64,000 bases of DNA from Lomentospora prolificans (taxonomy: Eukaryota > Ascomycota > Sordariomycetes > Microascales > Microascaceae): contig JARFXM010000010.1 of assembly GCA_029532625.1 (NCBI GenBank), positions 62,001 through 126,000 on the forward strand, in the 5' to 3' direction. A model generated the notes under the pieces. It was not told the origin of the DNA and ran no database searches. It saw nothing but the letters and a program-made list of their open reading frames with translations. How positions within the stretch are numbered: the first letter of the stretch is position 1; every line of letters begins with the position of its first letter. Of this stretch, positions 36,963 to 48,062 are shown piece by piece. The position numbers were made by a program, and so were the translations under genes.

Positions 36963-37212
36963 CTAATTGATCTCAAGCTGATCGGGTTCATCAATGCGAA
37001 TTGTTGGCCGCTCATCGTTCAACCGCTTGTCGATAGAATACAGTAGCGATCCTAACCAAATCAATTCTTCATTTCTGAGAAGTGGACTTTGACCTAGAGA
37101 GTTCGAATTCGGCTCGATGCCATGTTCAGGGGTGCAAAAGGCTTGCTCTAAGTCCCGAATAGGTAATGAACTTGGGCCCAAAAGACTCGCCCCATCAAGT
37201 GGTGATACTACG

Positions 37213-37257
37213 TCGCTCGCTTAGCAGCTGCCGCTGGGGTGTTTCTGGAGCGAGCGA
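37213..37257. repeat. Perfect 9-bp inverted repeat
   Basis: Arms 37213-37221 (TCGCTCGCT) and 37249-37257 are exact reverse complements around a 27-nt loop. Confidence 0.85.
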
Positions 37258-37315
37258 GTCTGTTACCAACAACGGTGGGCTATGTCTTGTCGGCGAGACA
37301 TGCTCCCCCCCCGCC

Positions 37316-37362
37316 AACAGCGGTGTTTAGCAACGTTGGTTCTTCCAGGGAACACCGCTGTT
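37316..37362. repeat. Perfect 12-bp inverted repeat
   Basis: Arms 37316-37327 (AACAGCGGTGTT) and 37351-37362 are exact reverse complements around a 23-nt loop. Both arms are followed by the same AGCAA. Together with the neighbouring hairpin it could be a small non-autonomous element or the end of a larger one. Confidence 0.85.
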
Positions 37363-37579
37363 AGCAAAGCCTAGATAATAGTGCCTCTTCAAAATCCCTT
37401 CGAGCATTAAGCTCCTGTTCGTCGTCCGACATGAACACCCATGGACGTCGCTTCAACACGCTCTTAAGAATGACTGGGCCTTCTGAAAGGACTCGACGAG
37501 GAGCTCGGCGCAAGACGTCATCACTTTTACCAAAAATTAGTAGCTGCCGTGTCGAGCTTGCCGAGGATGTGTACCCCAA

Positions 37580-38930
37580 GAGTCGTCTCTACACCGCAGA
37601 GACGTTGAGGAGGACTTTGGGGGAAAAGCGAAACAATAGTTGAATAGTTACCACGCAGCACTGGAGTGGGGAGGGGAGTCCTCTAGAGCACAATGAGTTC
37701 TACTGGCTTTAGTTCGCTTGTTTACATTTTGATATTGACACAGCTACATATGCTCTAATCTGGTCATCTAGAATTACTAATATTTCCTTCTTCGGAACTG
37801 AGCAGCTCCTGCCTCAGCCTGAGTAGCGGTGAGCAGAGTGAGCCAGGGAGGTTACGGTTTTGGGCCACCCCGGCTATAGTTGCCATCCATGTCGACGAAG
37901 TGTAAAAAATGAGTTCTGAACCCAGTTTTAGGACACATTACACTGCCACCTACCCGCCCTTCCTAAACTAAACAACCAAGGAAACGACACTAGTTATTTA
38001 CACGCGCCTCAAATGACCGGCACATAGAACCTCTCTGGACTCTCTGGGAGTTGTTTTAACGCAAAAGTAAGGTAGTCTCCTCTCCTTAGCAGCCCTTCAC
38101 AGTTTCTTTCCCAACAGAAGCAGATATACTACTGGAAGAGTGAGCTTGCTGGAGACTGCGAAAAAAGGCCCAACAGAGGACTAGAACTAGACTAATCCCA
38201 GCCTAGGTCAATCTGGTGCCGCTGTGTAAAGCTCGCGGATACGACAATGAGTGACTTATGGCTATGCATTAGAGCTACACCTGGAACACCACAATGCCGC
38301 AAAGAGACGTTTAGCAGACATGCGTCGTGGACCAAGGTAATCATGCCGCGTGATGGCGTTGAGAGGAAGTGTTTGTTTCCACCTTGTTAATGTGGGTGTG
38401 ATATCCCTCATTCCCATCCAGTGTATAGGCTATAGCCCTATGTCTACTGTATCAGGCATGGGTAGTTTAATACACACTTTATTGCCCTGAAGCCACCAAT
38501 GAATATCCGCGAGATCACGAGCCATTTTGGGGGTTCGAAATCAGACCACGTTCTGAACCTGTCTGAGGGTGTATAGTGCACTTTTGCTGTGGAAAAATAC
38601 GCTAATTTACCTTGATGGATCTAGAAAGGCCAGCTAGCTATGGATATTCTAGTAGCCATATGGTATCCGACATGAACCTCGATATAGGCATCCTACAGTC
38701 TCCACCTATCTTCCTTCCCCCTTAGTAGTTGCCCTAGTTTGCTTGGAGTAGGGAGGGGGATGTGAGGTCGGGATCGCAGTCTAGACCGGTGGCGCAAGCC
38801 CTGAGAGCCAGGCAGAACTAGTGTATCAAGCATCTCGGGCGAGAGCCTGTAAACTTGCTGATGAGCCGTAAAGAGCATTCAAATGCACGAAACATGGCTT
38901 CGCTCAACAAGTTTTGAGCTGACAGAAAAA
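37580..38930. other. AT-rich gene-free stretch
   Basis: No open frame over about 70 codons; frequent TA dinucleotides. I see no gene or RNA. Confidence 0.4.
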
Positions 38931-39093
38931 ATAGGCCCAGAAATGGGACAGCGCAATGAGCGGGTAGTTTCCATCTGGCAGAAAGAGTGCTGTACGACGT
39001 ACATAGGATAGCCCCGCACACCTGGGGATCTTAATAGGCCTAGAACAGGGACAGCGCAAAATGAGCAAGTGGTTTATATCTGGCAGAAAGAGT
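38931..39093. repeat. Imperfect direct repeat of about 58-60 bp
   Basis: Copies at 38931-38988 and 39034-39093 share ATAGGCC at the start, GGGACAGCGC in the middle and ATCTGGCAGAAAGAGT at the end. The differences are mostly C/T or G/A transitions plus a 2-nt gap. Spacing is about 104 nt. Confidence 0.8.
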
Positions 39094-41348
39094 AGGATAA
39101 AACTTGGCCTAGCGCGCTCTATTACACCAAAAGTACTACGACCCGCCAAAATGTGAATTGTATTATTTCATGAGATCCCGAATACACAAACTACACCCTC
39201 TTCCCCAGGTAATTGTAAGCTTTTATCAACAAGATTCCAGATTTGACAGTACATTCGAGTAATGTGGAACGCACACAGGCAATGACAAGTAGAGACGAGT
39301 ATAACCCATATATAAGGGGAAACGCCTTGTTCAACTACATAGCTAACTTATCTAGATATGAAGGTGGGAATCAAAATAGATCCCTCCAAAGTCTGCTTAA
39401 AACCCGGTACAAATAACCTATATACTTGGCAGCCTTTCCCAGGTAAAGCGTGTCTTTCTCTTTTCTTTCGATATATCAGGAAAGAGGAGTAGGGGCCATC
39501 GTTCCTGAATACTTTCTGATAGACGATATCGTAGAGAAGACCCATCCTAAGGCCTTGTGGAATACTTCTCGTACCAGTATGGTATGCAACATTTGCGTCG
39601 ATGTATTAGCCGAGTAACTGCGCTGGCGGCTGAACAAGCATTCTCTTCCAACTCGCCTCCCCTCTTCGAAATGCCTCTTTCTGCTTCCGGGGGTGTCGCT
39701 TTTGACCACAGACATGTCTAGCATCTCCCTAGCTTGCCAAGATGGATGAGGATGGAGGGGATAATTTCGGGATTCTGCAGCGCCCCGAGCTGCCGCCAGC
39801 GGGTTGGGATGAATCTCCTCATAGCATTTCTGGGCAATGATATGAATAAGGAGTTCTTAGGGATCAGGAAGGGGACTGTAGGGTTTTGTCTAATTCAATT
39901 GCTTTTCGGGAATGAGACCGATGTATCATGGTAATCACGATGGCGCCGACGCAGTAGTAGCCATGAGTCACCACGGCACCTCAGCTGGCATTTGGATGCA
40001 AAATTGAGACGCCCAACCAGGTAGAGAACCAATCAACCCAGTCCGGATGCGGCTTATCTTGGATTGGAGCTCCCTCTTTTAAAATGATATAGAGAAGCAT
40101 GTCACCTCCCAACTCTGAGCGTGGACAACGTCGTCGTCTCAGTAAAGAAACTGAAAGCCCCGCTCTCGTTTCAAGTCTTGCTCTTTATCCTCCGCCTGCG
40201 CAGATTTCGACTCATTCGTTGCGTCCATTCCGGTATCAGAACATTTGCCAGATCAAGTGAGCTAATCGCGCCAGTCGCCCACATGGCGTCGTGGTCATCC
40301 GCCTGGTGGCTTCTTCCCTCCCCTAGCACTAGGGAGCAGTCGGCCCGAGCCTGACGATGGGCTTTTGAGTTTTAGGACGGACTCGGCTGGCCCCTCCACC
40401 CTCGCCTACTGGCCCAAGGAGGTGTTGGATCCCCCCAACCGTATGTAAGCAGCTGGTGCCTGCCCCACCCGAGCTATAATCGCCAAGTCAAACACGCTAC
40501 CACATTCTCAATATTAGTTAGCTGCGCAGTCGTGGGATATGGATACGCTCCATCCTCCATCGTGCCACCGTTCCAAACCTCCACTTCTTGGCATCTCTAG
40601 GCTGTACGTAGAATCTGGTGGGTAAGCACCTGATCCAAGGGTGACTGCCGTGGGGTTGTAGTCGCCACGCCATACCCACCGCTACCATCACTATTGTGGA
40701 AGAAATCCCGAAGTAATTCTGCTACTATTACTTACTACCAACGATCGGCTGTCGATATACCGCCACCGCTTTCGACGACTACATCAAATCGGTGCGGGTT
40801 TTCACCCAGGCCCTTCCTTCCTTACTTATCGCCATAGTTAACACAGCGAATATCGAGTATGATGATTGGATCTGAAGATTGGATCAGACTGTAACTGTAG
40901 GAGGGGAGGCACGTGGTTTCCCCACTGCGTGGACCCGCTGCGGCCGATAATAATATAGGAAGAGGCAACTTGGATATGGAGGACTTGAGGGCACGCGCCC
41001 CCATAAAAGGGTCCATGGATGTAGATGTACTGGAAATTGTAGGCCTTAACCTAGGTTGAAGAGAGTAAGAAGAATAGTAATCATCGCGCCAGCGCCAGTC
41101 GAACCGTATGATGAGATCTAGCCGAGTTAGCCTCAACAAAATAATATTGGTCCCCAGCGTCCAGCGCCAGTAATATCCCCTCTCAATCTGCGCCCATACC
41201 ACAAGTGACAGTCATGCTTGGACGGAATGCCAAGCGTTCACTTCACAAGACCATTAGAACATCTCAGCCAAGTGACTACTACCCGAGTAATACCGCAAAT
41301 GATGTTTTGTCCACCACACCGCCTGCTTCAGCACCCCATGGGCTCCGC
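39094..41348. other. Gene-poor stretch with possible relic
   Basis: Minus-strand frames 39724-39476 and 39545-39348 (LLYDIVYQKVFRNDGPYSS, LFVPGFKQTLEGSILIPTF) are protein-like but in different phases, perhaps a dead gene. The frame 41202-40822, downstream of the methyltransferase, is low-complexity and unlikely to be coding. Nothing else recognised. Confidence 0.35.
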
Positions 41349-41706
41349 CTAGGATGACGGCCTCCGACCTCGGATGAACCGATAGACTGTAATCAAATGG
41401 TGATCGCGGCTTCGGAATTCTCGCTTCACGCCCTCCATCAAAATTTGCACCTGTTCGTTTGTGTATCCCCAGACGCGGGTGAAGAGAGCAGGCGTGTGCG
41501 AGTCTACAGACATTTGCATGTGGATATTCTCGAACCGACCTAGTTCCTTTAGCACTGGGTCTTTGGCCCAGATTCCAATGGGTATCTAATGAGCGAGGAA
41601 AATATATCAGTATTTTGTGTTTTTTTTTTCTCCGTGCATGTACGACATGGTAGAAACGCCAAGCTAAGATGGAATTTTTCTTCATTTTTCTTTCTTTTTT
41701 TTTTCT

Positions 41707-41742
<36 letters not shown>

Positions 41743-42791
41743 CTCTTTTTTGGGGGGGAGGGAGAGGGTAAGGAATGAGGTAATACATACCCGCTTCACC
41801 TCCTCGACAACGTCCTCAAATCCGGCATCAATCATCCACTGCTTGTGGTACTTGGCAATATTGATCTGCCGACCAAACTTTAAACTGGCCTCATCCAATT
41901 TCTCGACCCACTCCTTCGTCCACGGCGCGCGTTCGAAGCTATCGTCGTCGCTATAAATCCAGGCGTCGTACTCTTGAATCTCGACCCACCCGCCCGGCTT
42001 AAGATTCTCCTTTATGCGGCCGTAAAGGCGCGGCCAGTCTGACGAGGTTCCACAGAGAGCGCGGCCGTGGATGAAGTCGAATTTCTCGTCCTCTCGGTAG
42101 GTCCATTCGTCCTCGTAGTCGTCGACGTGGAAGTGGCAGTTGACGGGGACCCATTCGGGTTGGATGGGGGAGAGATCGACGCCATAGACGCGGGATGATG
42201 GGAATTCGTCGGCAATGTCGATCGCCCAGACGCCCGTGCCTGTTCCAAGATCGAGGATGCGGAGATCGGGGTTCGTGGAGGGGTCTGGCAGGGGTGCCGA
42301 GTACAGGGATCCGCCTAGTAGTAAGCGCCAAATGTGATGCTGCAGATTGAGGCGTTCCTGTTCCTGGTCGTCGTTCGGCAGCACGTATTGTCCTTCTCGA
42401 TAGGCATGGTACCGGCGTCCATTTTCGTATTGGTAGTGAAATATTGAAGATGAAATAGATCCAGTGTTTGCTGAGGCAGTGTCGGACCCGTACGATGAGT
42501 CGGCGTCGTCTTGGGCGTCGTAGGCGGCATGCTTCAGGAGGAGGAAGAGGTCATGTTAACACCTGAGTATGCTTAACCCGCGGAATCGATGGCTGGGGCC
42601 AAAAGAAGAAGAAAAAAATAGAGGGAAGAAATAAAGAAAAATAAAAGGGCTCAACATACGTCAATCTGAAGCGGAACTGGCGCATCTCCGGCCTCTTGTG
42701 TGAGTGGTGATGGTGAGTCCTGCCCTGTGGCTTCGGGGGCCGATGGCTGGTGAGCAGGACTCGACCCCGCTTCTCCGAGGGATCCGGCCAT
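41349..42791 (-). CDS. LaeA-like SAM-dependent methyltransferase
   Basis: Exons 42791-42660, 42531-41791 and 41585-41349 give 369 residues, with introns of 128 and 205 nt. The class I SAM-binding motif I is LDLGTGTGVWA (from about 137), followed by VYGVDLSPIQP (motif II region) and LKPGGWVEIQEYD (post-motif). The upstream stretch DADSSYGSDTAS, ENGRRYHAYREGQYVLPNDD is the typical start of the LaeA-like family in filamentous ascomycetes. These are cytosolic or nuclear methyltransferases; LaeA itself is a global regulator of secondary metabolism, but most paralogues have unknown substrates. The long N-terminal Ser/Pro-rich part (exon 1) is variable in the family. It is transcribed divergently from the NmrA-like gene, with 922 bp between the starts. 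Confidence 0.9.
41709..41742 (+). repeat. T34 homopolymer in methyltransferase intron 2
   Basis: Thirty-four consecutive T on the plus strand (A-run in the transcript), followed by a run of seven G at 41752-41758. It makes this intron the longest of the gene. Confidence 0.9.
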
Positions 42792-43713
42792 TGCTTTCTC
42801 GGGAACGGAACGGCGGTTTCGAATTAAAGATCTGTGGTGGACGGAATTGTGCAGTGTGCTTTTAAGTCTCGGATCCTGCACCAGGTCGGAAGGGGGGGAA
42901 GAGGACAATGGAGAAAACAGTCGAGGTGCGGCACGCGCGGGGTGGGAAAAATAGATGGCCTTGAATCTCTAAAAAAAAATTAAAAGAAGGGTCGCCGAGC
43001 TTCTGGCGGGATGATCCAACCCCTTCCGCCAAGCGGCTACTTTTTTTTTTTTTTCTTTTTTCTTTTATTTTTCTTTTTTTTTTTATTGGGCCCAGCGAAC
43101 CCGCTTTGACCGCCTCCCACGCAACGTCTGGCATGATGGCACGGTTCTAGCCGGAATAGTTTGAATCAGTCGACCGATTCATCTCTTCCATCCAATTGGT
43201 GTGGAATCTATCAATCTTGGCGAACAGCGACTAAGCTTGATGGGGAAGCGCGGCCGAGACTGTGTGGGCACACAACTCCATATTTGGCTCCAGGACAGAG
43301 AAGAAGCCGCAAAAGAGAACGCCAGGCGGGACACCTCCACCACCCTGCGTTTTTCTTCAAGCCTTTGCCAGCAAAGCCAGCAAGTGCATACAATGTATGG
43401 AAAAACGTGCCAGGTGCAGTCAACATTCCCGTAAACGGAAAGCCGCTGGCGCACCAAAACGCCCGCCCCCGCTCAACAACCACCACCACCACAACAGCCC
43501 CCGCCGGCGGGATGGTTTCGCCCGTGGCTCGGTTCCCCCGTTAGCCCACGAAATCGGTACGCAACAAAACCCTCCAGCCTCCATTTCGCAAAACTCAATT
43601 CTCCCAGTTCACAGCATATTACCTCTACTAGTAGAGACCGGATCAATCCCCCCTTTTTTCCTGTACCAAGTGGTTTTGCGCGCCACCCCCACCACGCGTC
43701 TCTAGCACACGTC
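42792..43713. promoter_or_regulatory. Shared divergent promoter of the LaeA-like and NmrA-like genes
   Basis: 922 bp between two divergent start codons, with T-rich tracts at about 43040-43085 and a stretch coding-like only by composition (43262-43705). I see no intact gene. The arrangement allows joint control of both genes (inference). Confidence 0.45.
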
Positions 43714-44967
43714 ATGTCCAAGCTCATCTGCGTCGTAGGAGCGACCGGGAACCAAGGCGGCTCGGTCGCCCGTCGCTTCCACAAGGCCGGGTTTCGCGTT
43801 CGAGCCCTGTGCCGCAACCCCGAATCCGCCGCCGCCGTCAAGCTCATCTCGGAAGCACCGGGCATCGAGGTCGTCGCTGCTGATCTCAACGATGCCGCCA
43901 CTCTTGTCTCGGCCTTCAAGGGCGCCAACGTCATCTTTAGCGTGACGAATTACTGGGAGCCATTTATGCGACCCGACTATCGCGCAAAGGCGGCGGAACA
44001 GGGCATTACTTGTCGCCGCATCGCATACGACGTCGAATACCAGCAGGGGAAAAACATTGCTGATGCAGCTGCCACTACCGTTGATACGTTGGAAGCCTTT
44101 CTCGTCTCGACCCTGAGCCATGCTGGAAAGGCGAGTGGTGGGAAGATAACCGAGCTCTATCACTTCGATGCCAAAGCCGACATCTTTCCCTTGTATCTCG
44201 AGGAGAAGTATCCCGCCCTGGCCGCCAAAACTTCGTGCATTCACACGGGCTACTTTTTCACCAGCTACAACATCCTGCCAGAGGCTTATTTCAAAAAGGT
44301 ACCTTTCATCCCCCATCTTTACTTTTATATTTTTTCTTCTTTCTTTCAATTTTTTTTTTTTCATTTTCTTTATTGTGTTTTCATTATAATCCTTTGTTTT
44401 GTCCTCCCCCCTTTATCCTCGCAACTGAATCGCTAACAACCCTCGAGCTCGGCGATGGAATCTTTGAAATGCGGTTTACCACGAATCCCGATAAGCTGGT
44501 GCCGCACCTTGACCCGGTAGCCGACATGGGCAATTTCACCTATGCCGTGTACCAGATGCCCCCGGGTAAGGCGTATATGGCAGCCGGTACATTTTGCTCG
44601 TGGCGCGAATGGATTGAGACCTGGGGAAAGGTGGTCGGCGTCAGCGCAAGCTACAAGCAGGTCTCGGACGAGGAGTTGATTGCGTCGGCGTTCGATGAGG
44701 ATCTAGGCATCGAAGTAACCCACATGTTTAACTATACTTCGGATCCGGGCTACGATGGTGGCTACGATCTACTTACAGCCAAGGACCTTGAAGAGGTACG
44801 TAAACTATGGCATATGCGGGTCATTGTTCCCCCCCCGGCTTGCATGAGTCGGTAAAGTGCGCCGTGACAACTGAGCTAACCTGGCGTAGCGGGGCATCGA
44901 GTGCCCGATGACCTCGTGGGAAGATTGGGCGAGGAAGAACGACTGGACTTCCGTTCTCTCCAAATAA
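43714..44967 (+). CDS. NmrA-like NAD(P)-binding protein
   Basis: Exons 43714-44298, 44448-44795 and 44890-44967 encode 336 residues. The Rossmann glycine motif VVGATGNQGGS (7-17) opens the protein, and the family body follows (VRALCRNPES, GIEVVAADLNDAATL, ANVIFSVTNYWEPF, and the C-terminal TYAVYQMPPGKAYMAAG). NmrA-like proteins belong to the extended SDR superfamily but usually lack the catalytic Tyr-x3-Lys. They bind NAD(P) and act as redox-sensing regulators, the archetype repressing the nitrogen activator AreA. This one is a paralogue rather than NmrA itself. The last exon adds WEDWARKNDWTSVLSK, a common family end, which supports the splicing. Confidence 0.9.
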
Positions 44968-47047
44968 TAATAGGCTCGTCGTTGTTTCATAGTATTATTA
45001 CCTGGAGTCAAGGCGGCTAATTTTGTTGGCCTTGCACAGTGCTCACTGATTATTACACTTAACGTTGCTCGAAATTTTTGACTCCTTCTGCCTACCAGAT
45101 GCCACGATATCACGAAGGACGTGGCCTAGACGTAATAGCGAAACTTGGTAGAGTGGAGAAAGAGAAGGCCCTAAGAGCGCGCACAACCCATTCGTAGAGG
45201 AGATGGCGATGCCCATATACAAAGCCGCTCGCACCCTAGAAACCAACGAAAACCGCGAATTCTCGAGATTTGGGCTGATGACTTTGTGAAGTTTCGAGGA
45301 GCAGGTAAACACTTGAAACAGTTCCCGCTTCCTAAGCGTTTCCGCGTCATGCCCCATGTGGATTCGTTAATCCGTCATGGCATGGCCAACCGTAGCATTA
45401 TGGTCCAAGATGCCGTAATGCCGGCCGGATGTGGATGTTTTGGCTAGCGGTACAGCTCGAGGATGGCGTTGAAGCTGGGCAGTTTGCAGCTGAGCCTCGT
45501 GGTAACAAGCCTGGCTGTAGAAAGAGCCGCGCTCCAATAATTAATAAGCATAGCCTTTTGAATTGTATATGATAGGTTGGACATAATAGGGTAACCAGGA
45601 GTTCCCATTTCTTATTTTCGAACTAAGAAATCCAACGTTAGGCTACCTTGACATCCAAGACTCCACCGAAGTTCACTCCCACTCCGCGATTGGTCTAGTG
45701 CCTTCAAGGAAGACTTGTCGTATTCTCCGCGACGTCCGTATTATCGGGACCGCCTTCACCCCCTCGACCCGTCCCTACAAGCACGCCCAGCACGACGGTA
45801 TATGCAGCGGTCGCAGTCAAGACGTGCTTCCCAGTACTGGCGTTGGCGCCTATTCCCAAGGCAAGGCCTTAAAGTAAGTCTAACACCGACGTGGTGATGA
45901 GGCTGGTATTGATGCCCTATACCATGGCCTGATGACGGTCGGCAGGATGAGGGGCAATGCCGCCGAAGTGGGCTATGACGCATTCTGAGAGGAAGGCATG
46001 CTTCCTGTCCAAATCGGCTTTGCTAACACCAGGCGTCTTTTTTCCTCTGGGCCGAGGAGCTGTAGAACCCCGTTCCAATCTATCGCTGTAGAGTTTAGTC
46101 TTGAAAACTACGTTACAGCCAGGCTCGAGGAGGCAGACGAGATGGAAAAGATTATGGGACCCTCCAAAGGGCAGTTGCTTCTCGACTATGCCTCCGTGCC
46201 CTCGCCTAACAACAAACTCGAGGAACAAACTTCCAGGGAGCGGGCACTGCACTGGCAGTATCAAGCCTACGTTGAAATCCGCGCGATGGTCGTTTTAGTT
46301 TCCGGCGGCACGCGAGCCGATTCAAAGCGACGCTGAAGATCGGGCAGAGATATTTCGACTGCTTTGTAGAAAGAGGCGCGGACACAAGGGCTTCTATCGT
46401 GACTTCGAACAGTCCTAGGATCGACGCTCGTCAGGTCGTGGATAAGTCCTTCAATACCCGGGTATCAGATGAAACTCGAAATAGTCTTTTTTTTTCTGGG
46501 AGAAGGCGAGAAGAGAGCAACCTCTGTTGGGCGATTATCTATGAGCTTACTGTCCAACGAATATCCTTGTTGTGCCTAAAGTTGGATGCAAGATGGTATG
46601 AGGGTGTAGATTGCGACGAGGGATTCGATTTCTCGGATATAGGGGCTCTAAAAGTGTTCCTTCCGCGAATGGCTGACACTTTTTAACTTGAGAAATCGCG
46701 GTCTGGTAGCGCAGGGTACTGTGTTCGCCTGGCTGTTCTGATATTACGACCTGATCGAGCAGAGTGCTGCGGGAGCTTGAGCTTTAGCCAGCAATGGTCG
46801 TCGATCCCTGAAGGAACAGACGTTTCCCGTTTCCTGCTTCCCTGCACTGCCACACACATTTGCGCATAGTCTGGCATCCTTGGCGGTTGAGATCAAGATG
46901 CCAAGTACCCAACCACCACTCGCCCGTATTTGGGTCGACCGAGATAAAAGTGAAGCCGGGGCTCGCTCCATTGGCGCCTTGAAATGTCCGTTGTACACCG
47001 GTCCTGGCCAGCCTCGCGATCCTGTTACAGCCGACGATTAAATCATA
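44968..47047. other. Decayed intergenic sequence
   Basis: Protein-like fragments without a continuous frame: about 45715-45870 plus (RDVRIIGTAFTPSTRP, GVGAYSQGKALK, followed by a GTAAGT donor-like site), 45998-46336 plus (VEFSLENYVTARLEEADEME), and an antisense alternative at 46264-45917. The minus frame 47089-46784 (GFTFISVDPNTGEWWLGTWH) is also protein-like. No family recognised and no coherent exon chain found. Confidence 0.3.
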
Positions 47048-47515
47048 ATGCTCCTGACAACCATTCTCCTTGCCGTCGCTGGTATCCATCTTGTCGCGGC
47101 GCAGTCATCCATTTGTGCCTCAGGTACAACGTTGCCACCCCCGGCTGCGAAATATCAACCAAGTTTGGCGACGGCGACTGAGGCCACGATTACAGTTCCG
47201 TAAATCCCGAGAGGCGAACCGTCATGCCGCTCGCCACCAGCGCCGAGTTCCTCACCGTGCCCGAAGATCCCCCCAAGGACGCGCAGGCCCGCTAATACCG
47301 CACAGACGTCAACGCCTCGAACCCTACCGACGTTAACGAGAGCTGCCGATATCCCGGGGGCCGATGATGACGAGGATGAAGATGAGTCCGATGACAGCGA
47401 CGATTTGAGTGGTTTTAGTCCTGACTTTGGAGTCGGTGGTGCTGTAGGGCCGGGAGGGTCTCATAGGTCGGTTCTGAATAGCAATTTCGATAATACTGGC
47501 CATGGCATTTGGCCT
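47048..47515 (+). pseudogene. Decayed secreted protein gene with signal peptide
   Basis: ATG at 47048 opens MLLTTILLAVAGIHLVAAQS, a strong signal peptide, then a Thr/Pro-rich segment. The frame meets a stop at 47202. A +1 shift at that point continues as VNPERRTVMPLATSAEFLTV and, past a second stop, YRTDVNASNPTDVNESCRYP. A third phase gives an acidic stretch (DDDEDEDESDDSDD). This looks like a secreted protein gene broken by frameshifts. Alternatively the minus frame over 47490-47333 (TTQIVAVIGLIFILVIIG) could be a small membrane protein; I favour the decayed secretory gene. Confidence 0.35.
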
Positions 47516-48062
47516 TGTTGGTATCATCGTTAGAGGGCTTTGATGCGGGCAGTCGCCGCATCTCGTCCCTCTGGGACATAGTCTGTAGGGCTGCACAGAT
47601 ACCGAACTGGATTTACTATCCCAAAGACCAGTCTAGTAATATATTACTCCTCAAATATCCAAGCTTGTTTCTCGCCAGAGCGGCACTACTACCCCGAGGT
47701 CGCGACCTACGGGGGCAATATGTCGACGGTCAGGCCATCTCCGGGAGCTCTATGCGCCGCGTCTCCACGGGTAGCCGGCCCGCTAGATTCGCTTTCAATG
47801 CGGCGAACGTGCCATAAAGCCGTGGAAGCTGTGTAGAAGTTGTGGCCGACGTCCATACATATCATATCCCGAAGTCAATAAGAGCTGATCGATATACTTG
47901 AATAGGGCGGGATCATTAATGTAGCTTTCAATCACGCATCGAGGGCTCCTGGCCTTAGATTATCATACAAAGTTAAAGCCTTCAAAAATCACCTTCTAAA
48001 CGTTTGCCTGCACCTCGTTACAATTTGCCTTGAAATGGGCGGCACTAATATTACATATTTTG
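47516..48062. other. Unassigned intergenic sequence
   Basis: Short frames only; no gene recognised. Confidence 0.4.

Larger units (their letters stand above)
36963..37579 (-). pseudogene. Broken unidentified gene interrupted by a hairpin-bearing segment
   Basis: Two protein-like minus-strand frames lie in order: 37579-37361 (SVLKRRPWVFMSDDEQELNA, ending DFEEALLSRLC) and about 37200-36963 (DGASLLGPSSLPIRDLEQAF, LLYSIDKRLNDERPTIRIDE). The first runs straight into a stem-loop at its stop codon, and the second resumes after a second stem-loop. A spliced junction is possible, since an AG acceptor precedes the second block, but no donor fits. I do not recognise the family. Confidence 0.3.

Noticed and set aside
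37316..37362. Rho-independent-type terminator
   Set aside because: Fungal nuclear genes do not use such terminators and no T-run follows; kept only as an inverted repeat.
40822..41202. 126-codon minus ORF downstream of the methyltransferase
   Set aside because: Composition is unlike coding sequence, it overlaps the likely 3' UTR, and it has no family resemblance.
43262..43705. 147-codon plus ORF with a Cys/basic segment upstream of the NmrA-like gene, at first sight like a zinc cluster
   Set aside because: The cysteine spacing does not fit the Zn2Cys6 pattern and the rest is low-complexity; treated as promoter.
43702..44364. 220-codon minus-strand ORF
   Set aside because: Antisense shadow of the NmrA-like first exon and intron.
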